Below the pieces are notes generated by a model, which saw only the letters and a program-made list of their open reading frames with translations, had not been told where the DNA came from and did no database searches. A DNA stretch of 63,268 bases. Origin: Perkinsus chesapeaki (lineage: Eukaryota; Perkinsozoa; Perkinsida; Perkinsidae). Position 1 is the first letter of the stretch. Every line of letters begins with the position of its first letter. The translations under genes were made by a program, and so were the position numbers. Below, piece after piece: positions 1 through 12,900 of the stretch. The stretch spans positions 1 to 63,268 of the forward strand of contig JAAPAO010000145.1 in the NCBI GenBank assembly GCA_013115145.1. Reading direction: 5' to 3'.

Positions 1-323
1 TTATAAACATGATTTTTTAAAATCGTTTCCAGAATCGATTCTCAGTTCCAAAATTGGTTTATTGAACGAGCGGAGTATCACGAAATGGAATCTAATTTAG
101 TGGCGCGCGCTACGCAATAATGCGCTGTTTGATTATTTAATCGTTTGAGTAAATTATTCCGGTTCTGTATAATCGTCTTTCCCAAACTCCCGCCTGGGGC
201 TCTTCCGTTACCCTTGAGTATTTTCCTTATCCTGCTATCGGTGTTTATTACAGTATCTCAATAACAGGCGGGACATCAGATATTTGCCCTTAGCAGTTGT
301 CTGGTTCTCATTTCCTTTGACTG
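1..323. other. Upstream flank of the SPB1 gene
   Basis: No coding region is recognised here. The stretch ends at the first ATG of the SPB1-like gene. It holds one copy of the dispersed TAATTTMGTGGCGCGYG motif at 93-109. The end of a preceding gene could lie off the left edge of the window. Confidence 0.5.
93..109 (+). repeat. Dispersed motif family 1, copy 1 (TAATTTAGTGGCGCGCG)
   Basis: This is an exact match to TAATTTMGTGGCGCGYG. It lies 215 bp upstream of the SPB1 start codon, so it is either in the flank or in an unrecognised 5' UTR intron. Confidence 0.7.
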
Positions 324-3300
324 ATGGTACGTCGGAAGAAGGTCGGAAAGGAGCGTCTAGATCGCTTCTACCAGCTCGCTAAGGAGCAGGGTTATCGAGC
401 GCGATCTGCCTTCAAGCTTATTCAGCTCGAGAAAAAGTAATAACCCTTCCCATAGGCCAGCAGCGTGGATGCGCCAGGTACGGTTTCCTTAAGAACGCCC
501 GCTCCTGCGTGGATCTTTGTGGTGCCCCTGGCGGTTGGAGTCAGGTAATACGAGACTAGGGGAGGGATGAGAGTGGTGAGTAGGTGGCAGTGAAGCATAT
601 GCCGACTAACTCGAAGGTTATATGTGTGGATCTTATGCCGATAAAGCCGATTAAAGGGGTGGTGACGATGCAGTGCGATATTACCACACAGAAGTGTCGG
701 CAATTCTTGTTGAAGGAACTCAACGGTAAAAGAAAGCCTTACGAGAATTTGGTGTATTTTGGCTTGGACAGGTGTTCCCTGTGACGTTGTTCTTAACGAT
801 GGTGCTCCTAATGTCGGTGCCAGTTGGGCGAAGGATGCCTATAACCAGGCAGAGTTGTGCCTCTATGCCGTCCATCTTGCCGCGGATATGCTTCGCAAAG
901 GAGGTTGGCTATGGAGGGAAAGGGGATTGCTCAATTTGGCGTTAGGTACCTTCGTGACTAAGGTGTTCAGATCGTCCGACTATAACAGTCTACTTTGGGT
1001 CTTCCAGCAGCTTTTCGAGAAGGTTGAGGCCACCAAGCCGACCGCGTCTCGTAATGTATCTGCGGAGATCTTCGTAGGGGGAAGCGTTCCGTTGGTGAGG
1101 GAACGTGGCTTGCTGCTAGGTCACCTGCAAGGGGTTCAAGGCTCCAGCTAAGATAGATCCGAGACTGTTCGATCCGAAGTGGGTTTTCATGATGGAGGGG
1201 GATGAACAGGAGAAGGCTGTTGTGGGAGACGAGGAAGAGGAGGAGATTACTGGCAAAAAAGGTAGGTGGAGGGAATCTTTTGGAGGTGTGGAGTGCATGC
1301 TTTAAGCTGGTGGAAGCGGTGCTGCGATGTTGAATGATTATCTCAAGTCTGCGATGAAGAGACGTAGAGGAGGGTATGAGGATGAGTCTGAGATGTAGGA
1401 ATCTAAGCTCGAAGCGCGTTTGATACTTTGGAGGTTGGTAGTTTCTCCACTGCAACAGTGGCCGAATTCATCGCCTCACCCGCACCGGCCGAGATTCTTA
1501 TTAAGAGAAGCAAGTTGGTGTTCGAAACCGAAGACTGCGAGGAGATTCGGAAGTAAGTCTCCAGGACGCTTGCGTTGCCGCTGGAAAGATTCATTTTAGG
1601 TCGGTTCACACTACCCCGGAGATCTTGGATTACCTAAGTGATCTCAAAGTACTCGGTAAAGGAGAGCTGATGGCTCTATTGAAGTGGCGCATGCGTATAA
1701 GGAGGTACATGAAGCCTTTACAATGGAAGCAGTAATGTGTACTGTAGGGATCGAGAGAGAGCATCCAAGGCCGCCAGTGAGGAGGATGAGCAGGAGGAAG
1801 AGGACGAAGAAGATCTGTTGGCAAGCGCCCGCCCTGGAAAGTCCGTAGATGATGAACTCGCTGCATTGTTGAGCTCACGTGAGGCGAGAGTATGTGTAAG
1901 GTTGTGATGTTCGGGCAGGTCGGAGGGAGGAGAAGGCGGAGCTTAAGAAGCAAAGAGAGAGGACTAAGAAACAAGAGATGAGGAAGAAGATGTCACTAGG
2001 TAGTACTAGAAGGGTAGCGGTGGCGACGAGGGGAAGGCTTGCCAGCAGGTGGAGCGTTCAGTGCTTCGTCGATGTATGAGCCAGATCTCTTTGGTGGCTT
2101 GACTCAGGATGACTTTGATGCTGCTAATGAGATGGATGAGGTAAACAAAGGACTGGATTGGAGTTCGGTGTTGGGTGTGTGCATTCAAGGCGGAGCGCTT
2201 TTGTTCGTTTTGGCCTAGTACAGCATTCGACCAACTATACGGCCGAGGGCGGCGGACTTTGCCGAGTAATCGAGGTTGTCTTGAAAGTTTTCGTATTGCC
2301 AGTCAGTGATAGTCCCTTTTTGCGCAACATTCGTCGGACTATTCTACCTCGTCTAGCTTCGTACGGTGTGGCCGTTGGCATTACCAATTTCCTTCTTAGG
2401 ATGTTCCTGTCACCGAGGCTGAGGAAGACCCTACAGACCGAGACATTCAACCGGGCCAATACGAGTAACATCGGCGGTGATCGGGAGGGTCGGGAATAGC
2501 CCATGTCCAGGTACATTGAGGGGGATCGCAGCTCGAGGCTTGAGAGGATGGAGAAGGAGATGACAGAGCATCATAAGACAGAGCAGAGGGACGCTGAGCT
2601 CCGTAGGCTGCTGGGGTCGGTTATTGAGTGGTTTATGGTCTGGTAGGCAAGGAGAAGGCGGCATTGAAGGCTAAGAAGGGTAAGAAGGAAACTAGGAGGG
2701 AGAGAGCAGCACAGGAGTGGGCCGCTGAGGCGAGGGAAGTCACTTCTGAGATTGAGGGGAAGGCAGTGGCTGCCCACGAGGAGCAGGTAGAAGGAGATGT
2801 CTGGCTGTTGAGGAAGGGTGGAGTAGGTTCGTAAGGAGCTCGCTGGAGTTAGTGATGATGAGGAGGAAGAGTCTGATGGCAGCGAGTACGATCTTGAGGA
2901 TGGTGACGCTGCGTAGGAGGCCGGGCGGCGGGAAAAGGGGGACAGTTTTTGTGTGCTAAGGTACACGGGTGGTGTCCGTGACGAGGATGGAGCTGCGGGC
3001 GTGGAGCCTGTTGTATCTAAGAAGGCAGCTAAGAAGGAGTTGGCTGCTGCAGCTGCAGTGGAGACTGTACTGCCTTCTGAGATGGCAGGGGCAAGAGGAC
3101 AGGTAGAAGGGATAGGTTTAGGGGGTTGATGATATTATGGATGTTGTGGAAGAGTAGACTGTCTACAAGGGACTTTGTTATATATGAGGATGCTTACCTC
3201 GCAGCAGCAGCAGCAGCAGCACCTCCTCCTATACTAGAACCCTTCTATCTGGTCAAAGGAGTGCTGCACCATAAGAGAAGATTCGTAAAGCTCATTGGCC

Positions 3301-6300
3301 TCTATAAAAACTAGTACACATATATATTGTACAGATGTTGTTGTTAGTAGTAGCTGCGGGATCATCTGTTATATGATACAGAGCCATATAGAACAACTCC
3401 ATATTGTACGCTGTGATTTGAAACTATAATGAAGGGCTCGCAGTCCCGACCAGTAAGGCGATGTTTTGCCCAGCTATATTTTTATTGAGAATTAGTTCAT
3501 TCGTAGTAGTTGCATTGGAGAGGTTCAAGCTTTTGTGATAAACTGATAGTTCAATATCAGACCGCCATGGCTCTGTGTTTCCAGGTTCGGACAGACCGCT
3601 GGTTCTCCCAGGATATCTTCAGAGATAATAGTGATGATGAGGAGGATAAGGGCGACGTTGATGGGGTGGGTTATTGACCTAGAGGGGAGGTGATTGCTGT
3701 GGTGATGGTGATGCAGATTCACGAGCTCGACGATGATGATCTGTTGAAGTTGCCATTGACTGATAAGCAAGTGAGGAAGGAGAAGAGGAAGAGAGACGAG
3801 GCTAGGAAGGAAAAGAAGGAGGTAGATGTTTATATATTCCTGTGTATTTGAACGATTAACAGCACGCATTTTTAAGATTACTTCGTTTGGCTGCACGGTA
3901 CTTCGGCCGCTTTGAAGTCCCCGCTACAGTATGCCCTGGGAGCGTCGTTAGTTTACTCAGTAGATGGCTATAGACAGGAAATATATTTTTATATGATAAT
4001 TTGTGTTGCTGGATCATCCGTGGTGATCCGTAGTTTACTTATCTAGAATTGAATAAGTGCCTTTAGAGTATATGTTCTAGAGTCAAGTCAATCCAGAAAT
4101 CGGACTTGCATTATTTTTAATAATAAATTATTAATAGTTATTACTCTTGTTGTCCTATTATATGGTCTTAATCTCATACTCTTATTATAATTATCATTCT
4201 GGATGGACGTTACACTATAACGTGTATCGAAATAGATGTTTTTTATTTAGGCAAAGAGAGCCAGGAAGATGGGCGAAGTGGATGAGTCTGAGCATAAGGA
4301 CGGTGATGATGTTGGCACTGATGTTGGTGGCTTTGAAGTGGTAAGTCAACCTCTCGCTACGTTGTCGGCATCTGGGAGGAGGGCGAGAACTTCTTGCCGA
4401 GAAGCTATACTAGGCTGAATAATTCGTTTTGGGCTGCGAGTTGTTTGGTTGCTACTAGCTTGGAGCGCTGGTTGTCATCTGGAGAAATGGAGATCATGTT
4501 AGGTGCCGGCGTCAGCGCCATCGGCCTTCGAGCGACCAGAGGATCCCCAGGAGTTGGCCGAGACGCTTGCCTTGGGTAGCCTGCTCACTTCCAAGAAGAG
4601 TAGGATGGAGCTCATTGACAGCGCCTACAATAGATATACGTAAAGTCAATGCCAGGGGGCGGTTCTGGGAGTTTTCCGGCAGGTTCTCGGATGACCATAA
4701 CGCGGCTCTGCCGGATTGGTTCTTGGAGGAAGAGAAACCTTATACTAGGCAAATGGTGAGGGATGGGGGATGCTGGTGGTGGGAGAAGGGAATCTCGTGT
4801 ACCACTAACAGACGTCATTTGTTATATAGCTTGAATATAGGAAATAGGTAGATTTGAAGGAATCGTCGTGCACTGTTCTGAAGATCGTAGCCCTGGCCAC
4901 AACGCCCCAGCCACGACTTTAGTCATAAGAGTTTCAATCGTTCAAGGGACTTGTTTTTTCTTCTCGGTTATCTGCCCATTTTTCACATTAAGCTACTCGT
5001 ATGTGACTATTAGATCCAATGGATGTAGAACCATATTGATCGTTAAGTTGCAGGTGCCGATTTCCAAGGAACTGATGAGCCAATATCGAGCTAAGATGAG
5101 GGAGATTGATGCCCGCCCTGTGAGGAAGGTTGCCGAGGCGGCAGCACGTAGAAAGATATACCAACTTGCAGCACTGTTGAATTTGTGTGGCAGGCAAGAA
5201 GAGACGTTTGTCGCAGCAGTTGGAGAAGTTACGTAAGACTGCTACAAGCTTGCAGGAGTCTAGTGATCTGGGCGATTCCGGAAAGGCTCGGGCGATGAGG
5301 AAGGCAGTAGGGAAGGTGTTAAGAGGTGAGAGTCGCTGGAGAGTTTTGTGGCGCGCGGTAGTTTGTTGGCATCTACGATATTCATTATCGCAGTATTTAC
5401 GGAATGTGTGCAAGAAAAGTTGCATAGTGGAAGGTGCCATATAACGAATGGCCGTAGCATCGTTTGTGTTAATGGAGAAATGGTAACATTTAAATTGGAC
5501 TTGATGCGGGTGGAAATGGTCGGTAGAATCCTAGGGCTAAATGAGCCAGTGTTTTTAAGGAAGTCGGCCATTGGTTTCAATTTAGGTAATGCTAAGAAGG
5601 AGGTAGCATATGCAGCAGTACAGGGCAAGGGAGGTAGGGTGTGGCTGGGGGGGGAGGGGGGAATAATTTTTTATAAACCCCCTAACAGAATAATATGACC
5701 TCACAAAATTTCAAGTCCGTTTTCGTTTTAATGTAAAGTTAGTATAATTTAAAGCTCGTGTTTAATATAATCTATAATTCATCCTTTTATATATAGTGGA
5801 CCTGATTATGGTAGTAGTTTGTTATTGCTGGGAAGTGCACGAACTAGGAGCGGGCAGGTAGCGAAATGGCAGCTTCAGCGGTGTACTGTCTAACAAGTAT
5901 TAACAGTACACTCCTGGTCGCCATCTCCCTGGTGGAGGGAGTGGCATGTTTAATTAATATGATGTGGTAACGTAGTGCTATGCACTATACATGAGTAGTT
6001 TTGTTGTCATTAGTAATACTGCTCAAATATATATATTGCTTGTTTTCAATCATATCAAGAATGACGTTGGATACTGTAGTCAGAACGATGAATGGCCCCT
6101 ATAATTCATCTACTAGTGAATGCTTTTACAACTAATGGATTTATTACTATTATCATGTATTGCTGTGGCTGTAGGCTCAAAGGTTATCTCTAAGGGAGCC
6201 AGTAAGGGGGCTAAGGTTAAGATGGTTGATAAGAGGCTTAAGAATGATAAGAGAGCTCAGAGGAGAGCAGATAAACGTAAGAGAGGGAATCCAGCTGTAT

Positions 6301-6628
6301 ATTATAACATACAGCAATCTCGATGGTAATGAAATTGAGTCCAAGAGAGTCGAGTTTTCGGGCTGAAATTTCGAAGCAGTAATCGTACAAGCCTGCTCGC
6401 ACGTAGCCTATCCTTTACATCACCAGTTTGTGGTAAAGATATTAATCGGGTTTGTGTGGTCTGTCTCCCTAATGGAAGTGTTAGCGGAGTGATATCCAGG
6501 ACGAGCTCTTAGAACTGATTGATTTGCCACATCAAGCATTGTATTTATTATTACTGCCAGGGCTTAAGAAGGCTGGAGCCAAGCGCCGAGCTAAGAAGCT
6601 ACCACAAAAGAAGAAGGGGAAGATGTAA
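324..6628 (+). CDS. SPB1: SPB1/FTSJ3-like 2'-O-ribose rRNA methyltransferase, many exons
   Basis: Spb1 methylates the A-loop of large-subunit rRNA and acts in pre-60S assembly in the nucleolus. The N-terminal exons encode an FtsJ/RrmJ domain. The SAM motif DLCGAPGGW is near 515, and the K-D-K-E set can be traced as the lysine in [20 protein letters not shown] and SAEIF. Downstream exons match the DUF3381 region ([16 protein letters not shown] near 1640) and a long basic Spb1_C domain: RWFSQDIF near 3590, [14 protein letters not shown] near 3750, [18 protein letters not shown] near 4590, [12 protein letters not shown] near 4705, [13 protein letters not shown] near 5060 and [17 protein letters not shown] near 6215. 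The gene ends in a lysine-rich tail at TAA 6628. The start is the ATG that opens MVRRKKVGK, as in the family. Introns are mostly 40-50 nt at the 5' end and longer near the 3' end. The gene type is near certain; individual splice sites are approximate. Confidence 0.96.
3198..3222 (+). repeat. CAG/GCA trinucleotide microsatellite
   Basis: A short run of perfect GCA triplets lies within the SPB1 gene, probably in an intron between the acidic segment and the RWFSQDIF exon. A smaller CTG-type run occurs near 37691. Confidence 0.8.
5341..5357 (+). repeat. Dispersed motif family 1, divergent copy (GTTTTGTGGCGCGCG)
   Basis: It sits 15 nt inside an SPB1 intron whose donor GGTGAG begins near 5326, after the exon encoding [15 protein letters not shown]. 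Only the GTGGCGCGCG core matches the family fully. Confidence 0.55.
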
Positions 6629-6962
6629 AGTATCATAACTAGGCCGCCGTCCTCTGCTCGGCAGCGGCCCTTCCCGACGTCATTCAACGTATAGGTGCAA
6701 AAGCACTCTCACATTTCCTACGTTTCTATAGACTTACGAGAGGTACTTGATGTTTAGTTCGGGGCTTGAGGGAAAAGTCGGTATGGTTTCGAGAGGAGTT
6801 GGTGTCGAGTTTGTATTGCGCTGGAGGGAGTTAGCTGGGGAATGATGGTGTTGGTGCAGAGTTCATACGTTGCTTGTCGGCGCGTGTTGTTCTTCTTATT
6901 ATTATACCAAACTTTTGCTTAATCACATCGGAAAGGTATCTGTAAGCATCTCTAATACGAAT
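6629..6962. other. Intergenic region between SPB1 and the karyopherin gene
   Basis: About 330 bp between two + strand genes. No coding region or clear regulatory site is recognised. It should hold the SPB1 3' UTR and the karyopherin promoter or trans-splice acceptor. Confidence 0.5.
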
Positions 6963-9900
6963 ATGACTGTACCTAATGATCCGAGGCAGTTAGGAGAGGC
7001 AATAGTGCAACAGGTAGTAGAGAGTGCAGTGGGAATATATAATAAAGCTATATTGAAAGTGGCTGTATAATGCTTACTTTATACTATTATTGTGAGCGAT
7101 AAGTTACATGTATATTAATAATAAATATATAATAATAGATTATAGTAATAATAAATTGTGAGTTTTTGTTTTATATGGCAGTAGCAAGTATACACAGGGG
7201 CCTTGGAACAGGGCTTTAAAGGCATGGACTGCTATTCCGTAAAATGGCGCTTTTGGTAGCTGATGAACATTCGATATACTATCGTCTGTATAGGAGCTCT
7301 TCCATGGTACTAGGTAGCTTCGTAAATTGGGAAAGTTCAACGGCAAATACATTATCAAACAATCGAGTGTTGATGCTAGGGAGTAAAGTAGTAAACAACT
7401 TATGAAGGGGTTAATAGTATATTGAATATATTATCACAGTATTGCAAGAGGTGATTCAAACCAGTAGCCATGGTATAGTCATGATATGACGGAAGTGTGG
7501 TAGTTTTATTTCATTGTGATATACTGTATTAATATGCTTTCACTAGAATATATCCGATAACATGACGGAAGTGTGGTAGTATTATATAGTATAATACCTT
7601 TGCGCTTCAACTAATAGCACTAAGTTTTGTCAGTATATATAAAATCAGTCTCATCGTTTATAGGTTAATCTCCTACATTCAACCCCGGAAGCTGCTAAAA
7701 GTGTTACAGCGGCTTTAGAGGAGTTCCAACATCACCCCAGAGCCCTCGAAACGGTACCAACTTTCCGCCTACTCATCACCATCTCTACTGTTTCAGATAC
7801 GTTTGCTGCTGTCCAATCCCTCTGGGACGCCAATTCAAGCGGAGCACTACGCGGCACATGCACTCGCCACGAAGATACAGGTTAAGGCTGTTCCGGCGGG
7901 GAATGCGGTAAGGAGCTCTTTAGCCCTGGGGATGGGAAGTACATTTCATTTTAGGAGTTTTTGAAGCAGCTCTTGGAGTGGGTTGGGCTGTACAGTACAG
8001 GATCGTTCCATGGGGCCACGGGAGCGGTAGGAGAATGGGGAAAGGACTTGCACGCATGCACATGCGGTTGGCAGGTCCTGAGACAGCTATCACAGGCTAC
8101 GGCAGACTACTTGTTATTGAGCAATCAACAATTAAAGAGTAATGGGCAACAGACTGCCGATTTGATGGAGGCTATAGGGTAGGAAGGGCGGTTGACTGGG
8201 GTGATATAAGGCTAGGGGTAGTAGTTGAGCGGTATAGTAGGGTTGGAATGCCTTGTGGTTGGTATAAGGATGTAATGTGAAAGTTGGGCTCCACATTATA
8301 AAACTAGTACAATATACTCAAGTAAGTGTTCGATATGGAACAATGGATGTAAAATATATGAGAATGCTATATAAATAGAATGTGTATATCTGGAATAACT
8401 AGCACTTTCGAAGGCGTATCTCACGTAAGCACGCCTCATTATTATGACGTAACCGCCCTCCAAGTTGGGCGCTGTTCCTTAGCTTGTGATTTCCACTGTA
8501 TAAAATAAGTGATTTCAGTCCCCTGCCGCCCATGGGAAAGCTGTCGATACTGTCACAGTTGCCTGATGAACTGATGAGCACTAAGTTATTCTTGCACGCT
8601 GTTGACCGTGGTACTGTCACCGATGATATGGTAGGTTTGTTTTCCTGGATTTCGTGGCGCTGCGAGAATATGTTACGTGAATGTTAGGTAACTAAATACT
8701 GCTCGAAGGTCCTTGTTTTAGTCGATGAAATGAGCTCAAACACCCAAGATGCAACTGTTACTAATGAATGCATTATAGTATTTCGAAAATGGATCAAGCT
8801 GGCTAGGTAAATGGGAATAGTCATTTTAATAGAAGTATTGTAAAGATGAAAGTGATATATGGGGTCATCAGCGTTGAATTAACTTCACCGAGGATCACCT
8901 TCGTCCCTGTCCGTTGCAGTGAGGAAATAGGGAAATAAGGTTCTTATCCAGTACCGTCACAAGCTCAATAGTAATGGTAGTCGTTTTTACATTAATATGT
9001 TCTTCTATGTTAAAGAAAGTGCTTTTTCGTATATCAAACGGGTGGTTAATATGTCGGTCTATTTAGAGTGGGATTCAGTGTGTTTGAAGGGATGAAAGGG
9101 ATGAAAGGGTAGTTGAAAGTTTTAAGGTAACCTCCAAACTTTTGGCTGAAAGTTTGGTAATGTCTAATAGACATTATTATTATATTGTCCAGTAGACATT
9201 GTCTATACTGTAAACTTCACAGGCGTACCAGCGATAAATACGATATTCATAATCTCGATTTTAATAGGTAATGCAGCTGCATTTCAGATTCTCAAGCAAG
9301 GCGAGAAGTCGTCGGTCAATGGGCGATCGAGCGCCTAACGAGCTGGTGTTGCCGTTAATTCTAAACCTGAATATATTTAGGAATGTCCTCATGGCCTTCC
9401 ATAGTTCAAAGTAAGAGGGGTAGATTGAGCGTTGCTAGTAGAGAGGGTTAAGGAGCATTTTCCATCATATTCTATAGTGTCTCTATCGTCTGTTTTACGA
9501 TCAATCCTATACGACCAACGGTTGTATGTGGGTTGTGTGTGGTTGTCAACCGCCCCCAAGCCGGTTCGTAGTTGACCTTGTGCTTCCAGTCTGTATTATT
9601 GTATGTCTAAAGCATGTCACCCCCTGAATTTCACGGCAAAACTCTTACAGTTGGCCGAGAGATAACACTTTTCGTGATCGGCCTAAGTAACATACACGGC
9701 CCATATCTGACTGGTTGGGGGAGACTGATTATTGTATAGCATTCGCAACGTCATTATCTTGTACTTCTGTTACTAATTTAGGAGGCCAGTAAGTTAGAAA
9801 AGTGCGTTCTTGATGGTCCTAGAACTACATACAGTTTTCGAATATTATGAATAATGGTCGAATCACCTGTCATGCCAGAAATGACTAAGTCGGATTTGCT

Positions 9901-12900
9901 CTGCGTACTGTTTTTGGGTAGTGCTATGCGAAAGCAGCAAGGCATGTTGAGATTGGTATATATAATGTAATCTTATTATCCATGTATTTGTAATGGTATG
10001 TATTATTATATCTTTACACTATTATTTATCAATTGTATTTTATCTTTTATTCGAGCTGCTTTACCATCAAACTCCCTTTCGGAAACTGTACTTGATATTT
10101 CTTACTGGCCCTTATTACTTCCTCAGTACCCCTGTATCGGTTATGGAGCAATGTGCCTTTGTATTAAGCGAGTGCCTATCAGCTACAACAGACACTACTG
10201 ATAAGGAAAGCGGCAGGTAGGGCACGGGTATTAAGCAAGGTGATTTCTGAACTATCTTGTTGTTAGTTTTGAGATGGTACTAGCTATCGCAGAGGCTATT
10301 GTGATGCTGGGAAGGCAACTTTCTGAGGCAATACCAGCAGGTAAGCGGCATTCTGAATATCCATGCCCAATAAAAGGCAATAGTGCCTTTTATAATTTCG
10401 TGACTAGCGGGCGGTTTCTATGGGGAATGTTACAGTGGTGATTATGATCGTTACGGTAAGGTACGGACTCTTTTATATCTGAGACTACCAAGTACGATTG
10501 GGAATTGATACAAAGGAGCAAGTAAGAAGAGTGCTGCTGTTTGGCGAGGGCTAATTTAGTGGCGCGTGACTCAGGCTTGTATGCCGTCTGCTGGCCGAGT
10601 TTGGCCTCACACATTTCTTCCCGCTAGTGGTACTTGCATGCCCGAGTAGCGAACATCCAGATAAGGAACGAATTAAGGCTGCGGTAGACTAATCGATCAA
10701 CTGGGCGAGCGCTTTTTACATCAACATTTACGACAGGTTACAGCAATACTGCAGTTGGCGTTGCATTTTGTGAGGGTTCGACATGTTGAGCTGGCGGGTA
10801 CTGCTCTGGAGTTCTGGTAAGAATAATAAGGGGCTTAATATTGCGCGGAGACGGGGGCTTTCTACAGCTATTGGATGGGCGATTTTTGTACAGTTACCTT
10901 GTTATTTCTGGACTTGTAGTTATCGAGAAATGCGTTTTTAGGATCTATTCTAAATTTGAAGCACTGTAGTCGTTATAATTGGTGCTTTGATTGTCAATAT
11001 GTGGCAGTCATTGATGGCAATTACCGGACGGCTGGTCTCCTGGCGTTGTTTCATTTGTATGGGATTTGCCATCTGATCAGTGCGGTTTTCACAGTAGTAT
11101 GAATCTCTCGTTTAAGGTACTCAGCGTTGAGTGGTTTCCTGGGAGCATCCAGCCTGGAGGATGAGGAGGATGACTTGTTCTTTGATGCTAGCACACAGGG
11201 GACAGGGGAAGGCAGCTCACGATCACTGATGGCGTACTGCTCGGGAAGGGATTGCCTAAGGCGATAATCTGATAGAAAAACCATACTTGGTCGGAGACCG
11301 TTAGCGACAACCTATTTTTTCTGATACTTGGTTCTGGGTTTTGGCGATTGCCGATTCTAGCGATATTCTCCTCAACTGGATTTCCCTTCAACGGAAATGC
11401 GCTTCGTGAAGGCAAGTTTTTCACCTGTCCATTTTCATTTTCCTAATAGTCGTTGTCTTTCATTGCTCGCATTCTACTATATACGCTCTATGCGCTTTTC
11501 TCCCTTGTTGAATTTGGTCGCCTGGTTTAGCAATTGTTATTGCTTTAGATTGCTGGGTGCTAGAGAACAGAGGATAGCAGAACGAGTTATGCAGCATCAG
11601 GTTGGCAGCTTTTCACAGCGCCACGAAATTACAGTGCTGCATTATGTTTCAGAATCAAGAGTTGACATTACCATTGCTGGAGCCATGGTTTAAGGAGTTG
11701 GTGCCGGCCTTACTGATAGCGATATGCTGCCCGGCTGACATTGAGAAAGCTGATCAAGATGAGGGATTTGAGATAGAACCCTTTGTGGACTTTAGAGAGG
11801 TGATAATGAAGGGAATATACGTAGGAATGTGAACGCTGGTGTGGAGGATATATAAGTAAAGTTCATGTGAAACTGTTGAAGATGTGTGGGAAAATTCGCG
11901 CAAAATTACGGAGGGTATCTGGGAAATTCGTGCGAAATTGTGGGTTGTGGCTTTTTATGAAAAGTCGCATTTAATGAAATGTGTTCTTGGACGAATATCA
12001 TGAAGTGTAGTTGTTGAATGGATCTGGCAAGGGGAGCGAGGGACACCGGTACTGCAGTGACGGGTCATCGTTAAAATAGGCTGAAGGTTGAAGGACGGTC
12101 CTAGTTGAAGGATATAATGTTTAATTCGACAGGAAATAATTTTGTAGCGACCACTGAGAACATTTAATTCTCCTCTGTGACCTGCTGAATGCAGGTTGGA
12201 AAAAGCGGAGCGAAGCAGATTTTGTTTTCTTTGTTTTTAGTCCTGCGCACAAGTGATCTCGGATAGCTGCTCTATTGTGGATCCTGAATGGATTATAGAA
12301 CAGATTGGAGAGACACTATCACAGTGTTGTCAGACTGATCAGGTAGGAAGTGGTGGGATAGCCAGTCGTGATGTGGAGTTAGAATTAAGCGTGGGGCTCT
12401 CTGGCGCTGTCTTATTATAGTATTGTGTTATCGCAAAGGGGAGTATTGTTATAAGAAATAGGAGTTTTATATAGGCACACTGGTAGTGTAGGAGTAACTG
12501 CCTTTTTATAAAGGTATATTTGTATGTACTTGAATTTTGAATAGTCCATTTGCACTGTACAAGATTCTTAGTATGCCCCATCTTTCCTTTATCAGGCCAG
12601 TGGATTGGTTCGAGCTCCTTGGCAGCGAGTTGAAGCTTGCATTTACGTGTTGACGGCGGTGGCACCGAAGGCTGTCGCTGGGCAGGATGAAGTAAACGTT
12701 TTAGTGTCGGGAAAATGCCAGTTCTTTCGGCAGGTTATCCCGGGACTCCTTCGACTCTTGCCGAAGTTGGACTACCCCTCAGAGGGCTTACCGGCGTTAT
12801 TGCTGAGAACCGGAGCAGGTAGGGACTTACGGTACTTTTTACTCGTGTAAAATCGTTCCAGGTCGGATCGTTCTTTACACGAGCTGCTATCTGGCGGAGC

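Noticed and set aside
967-1455. 162-codon minus-strand open frame
   Set aside because: Shadow of SPB1 exons that match the family on the + strand.
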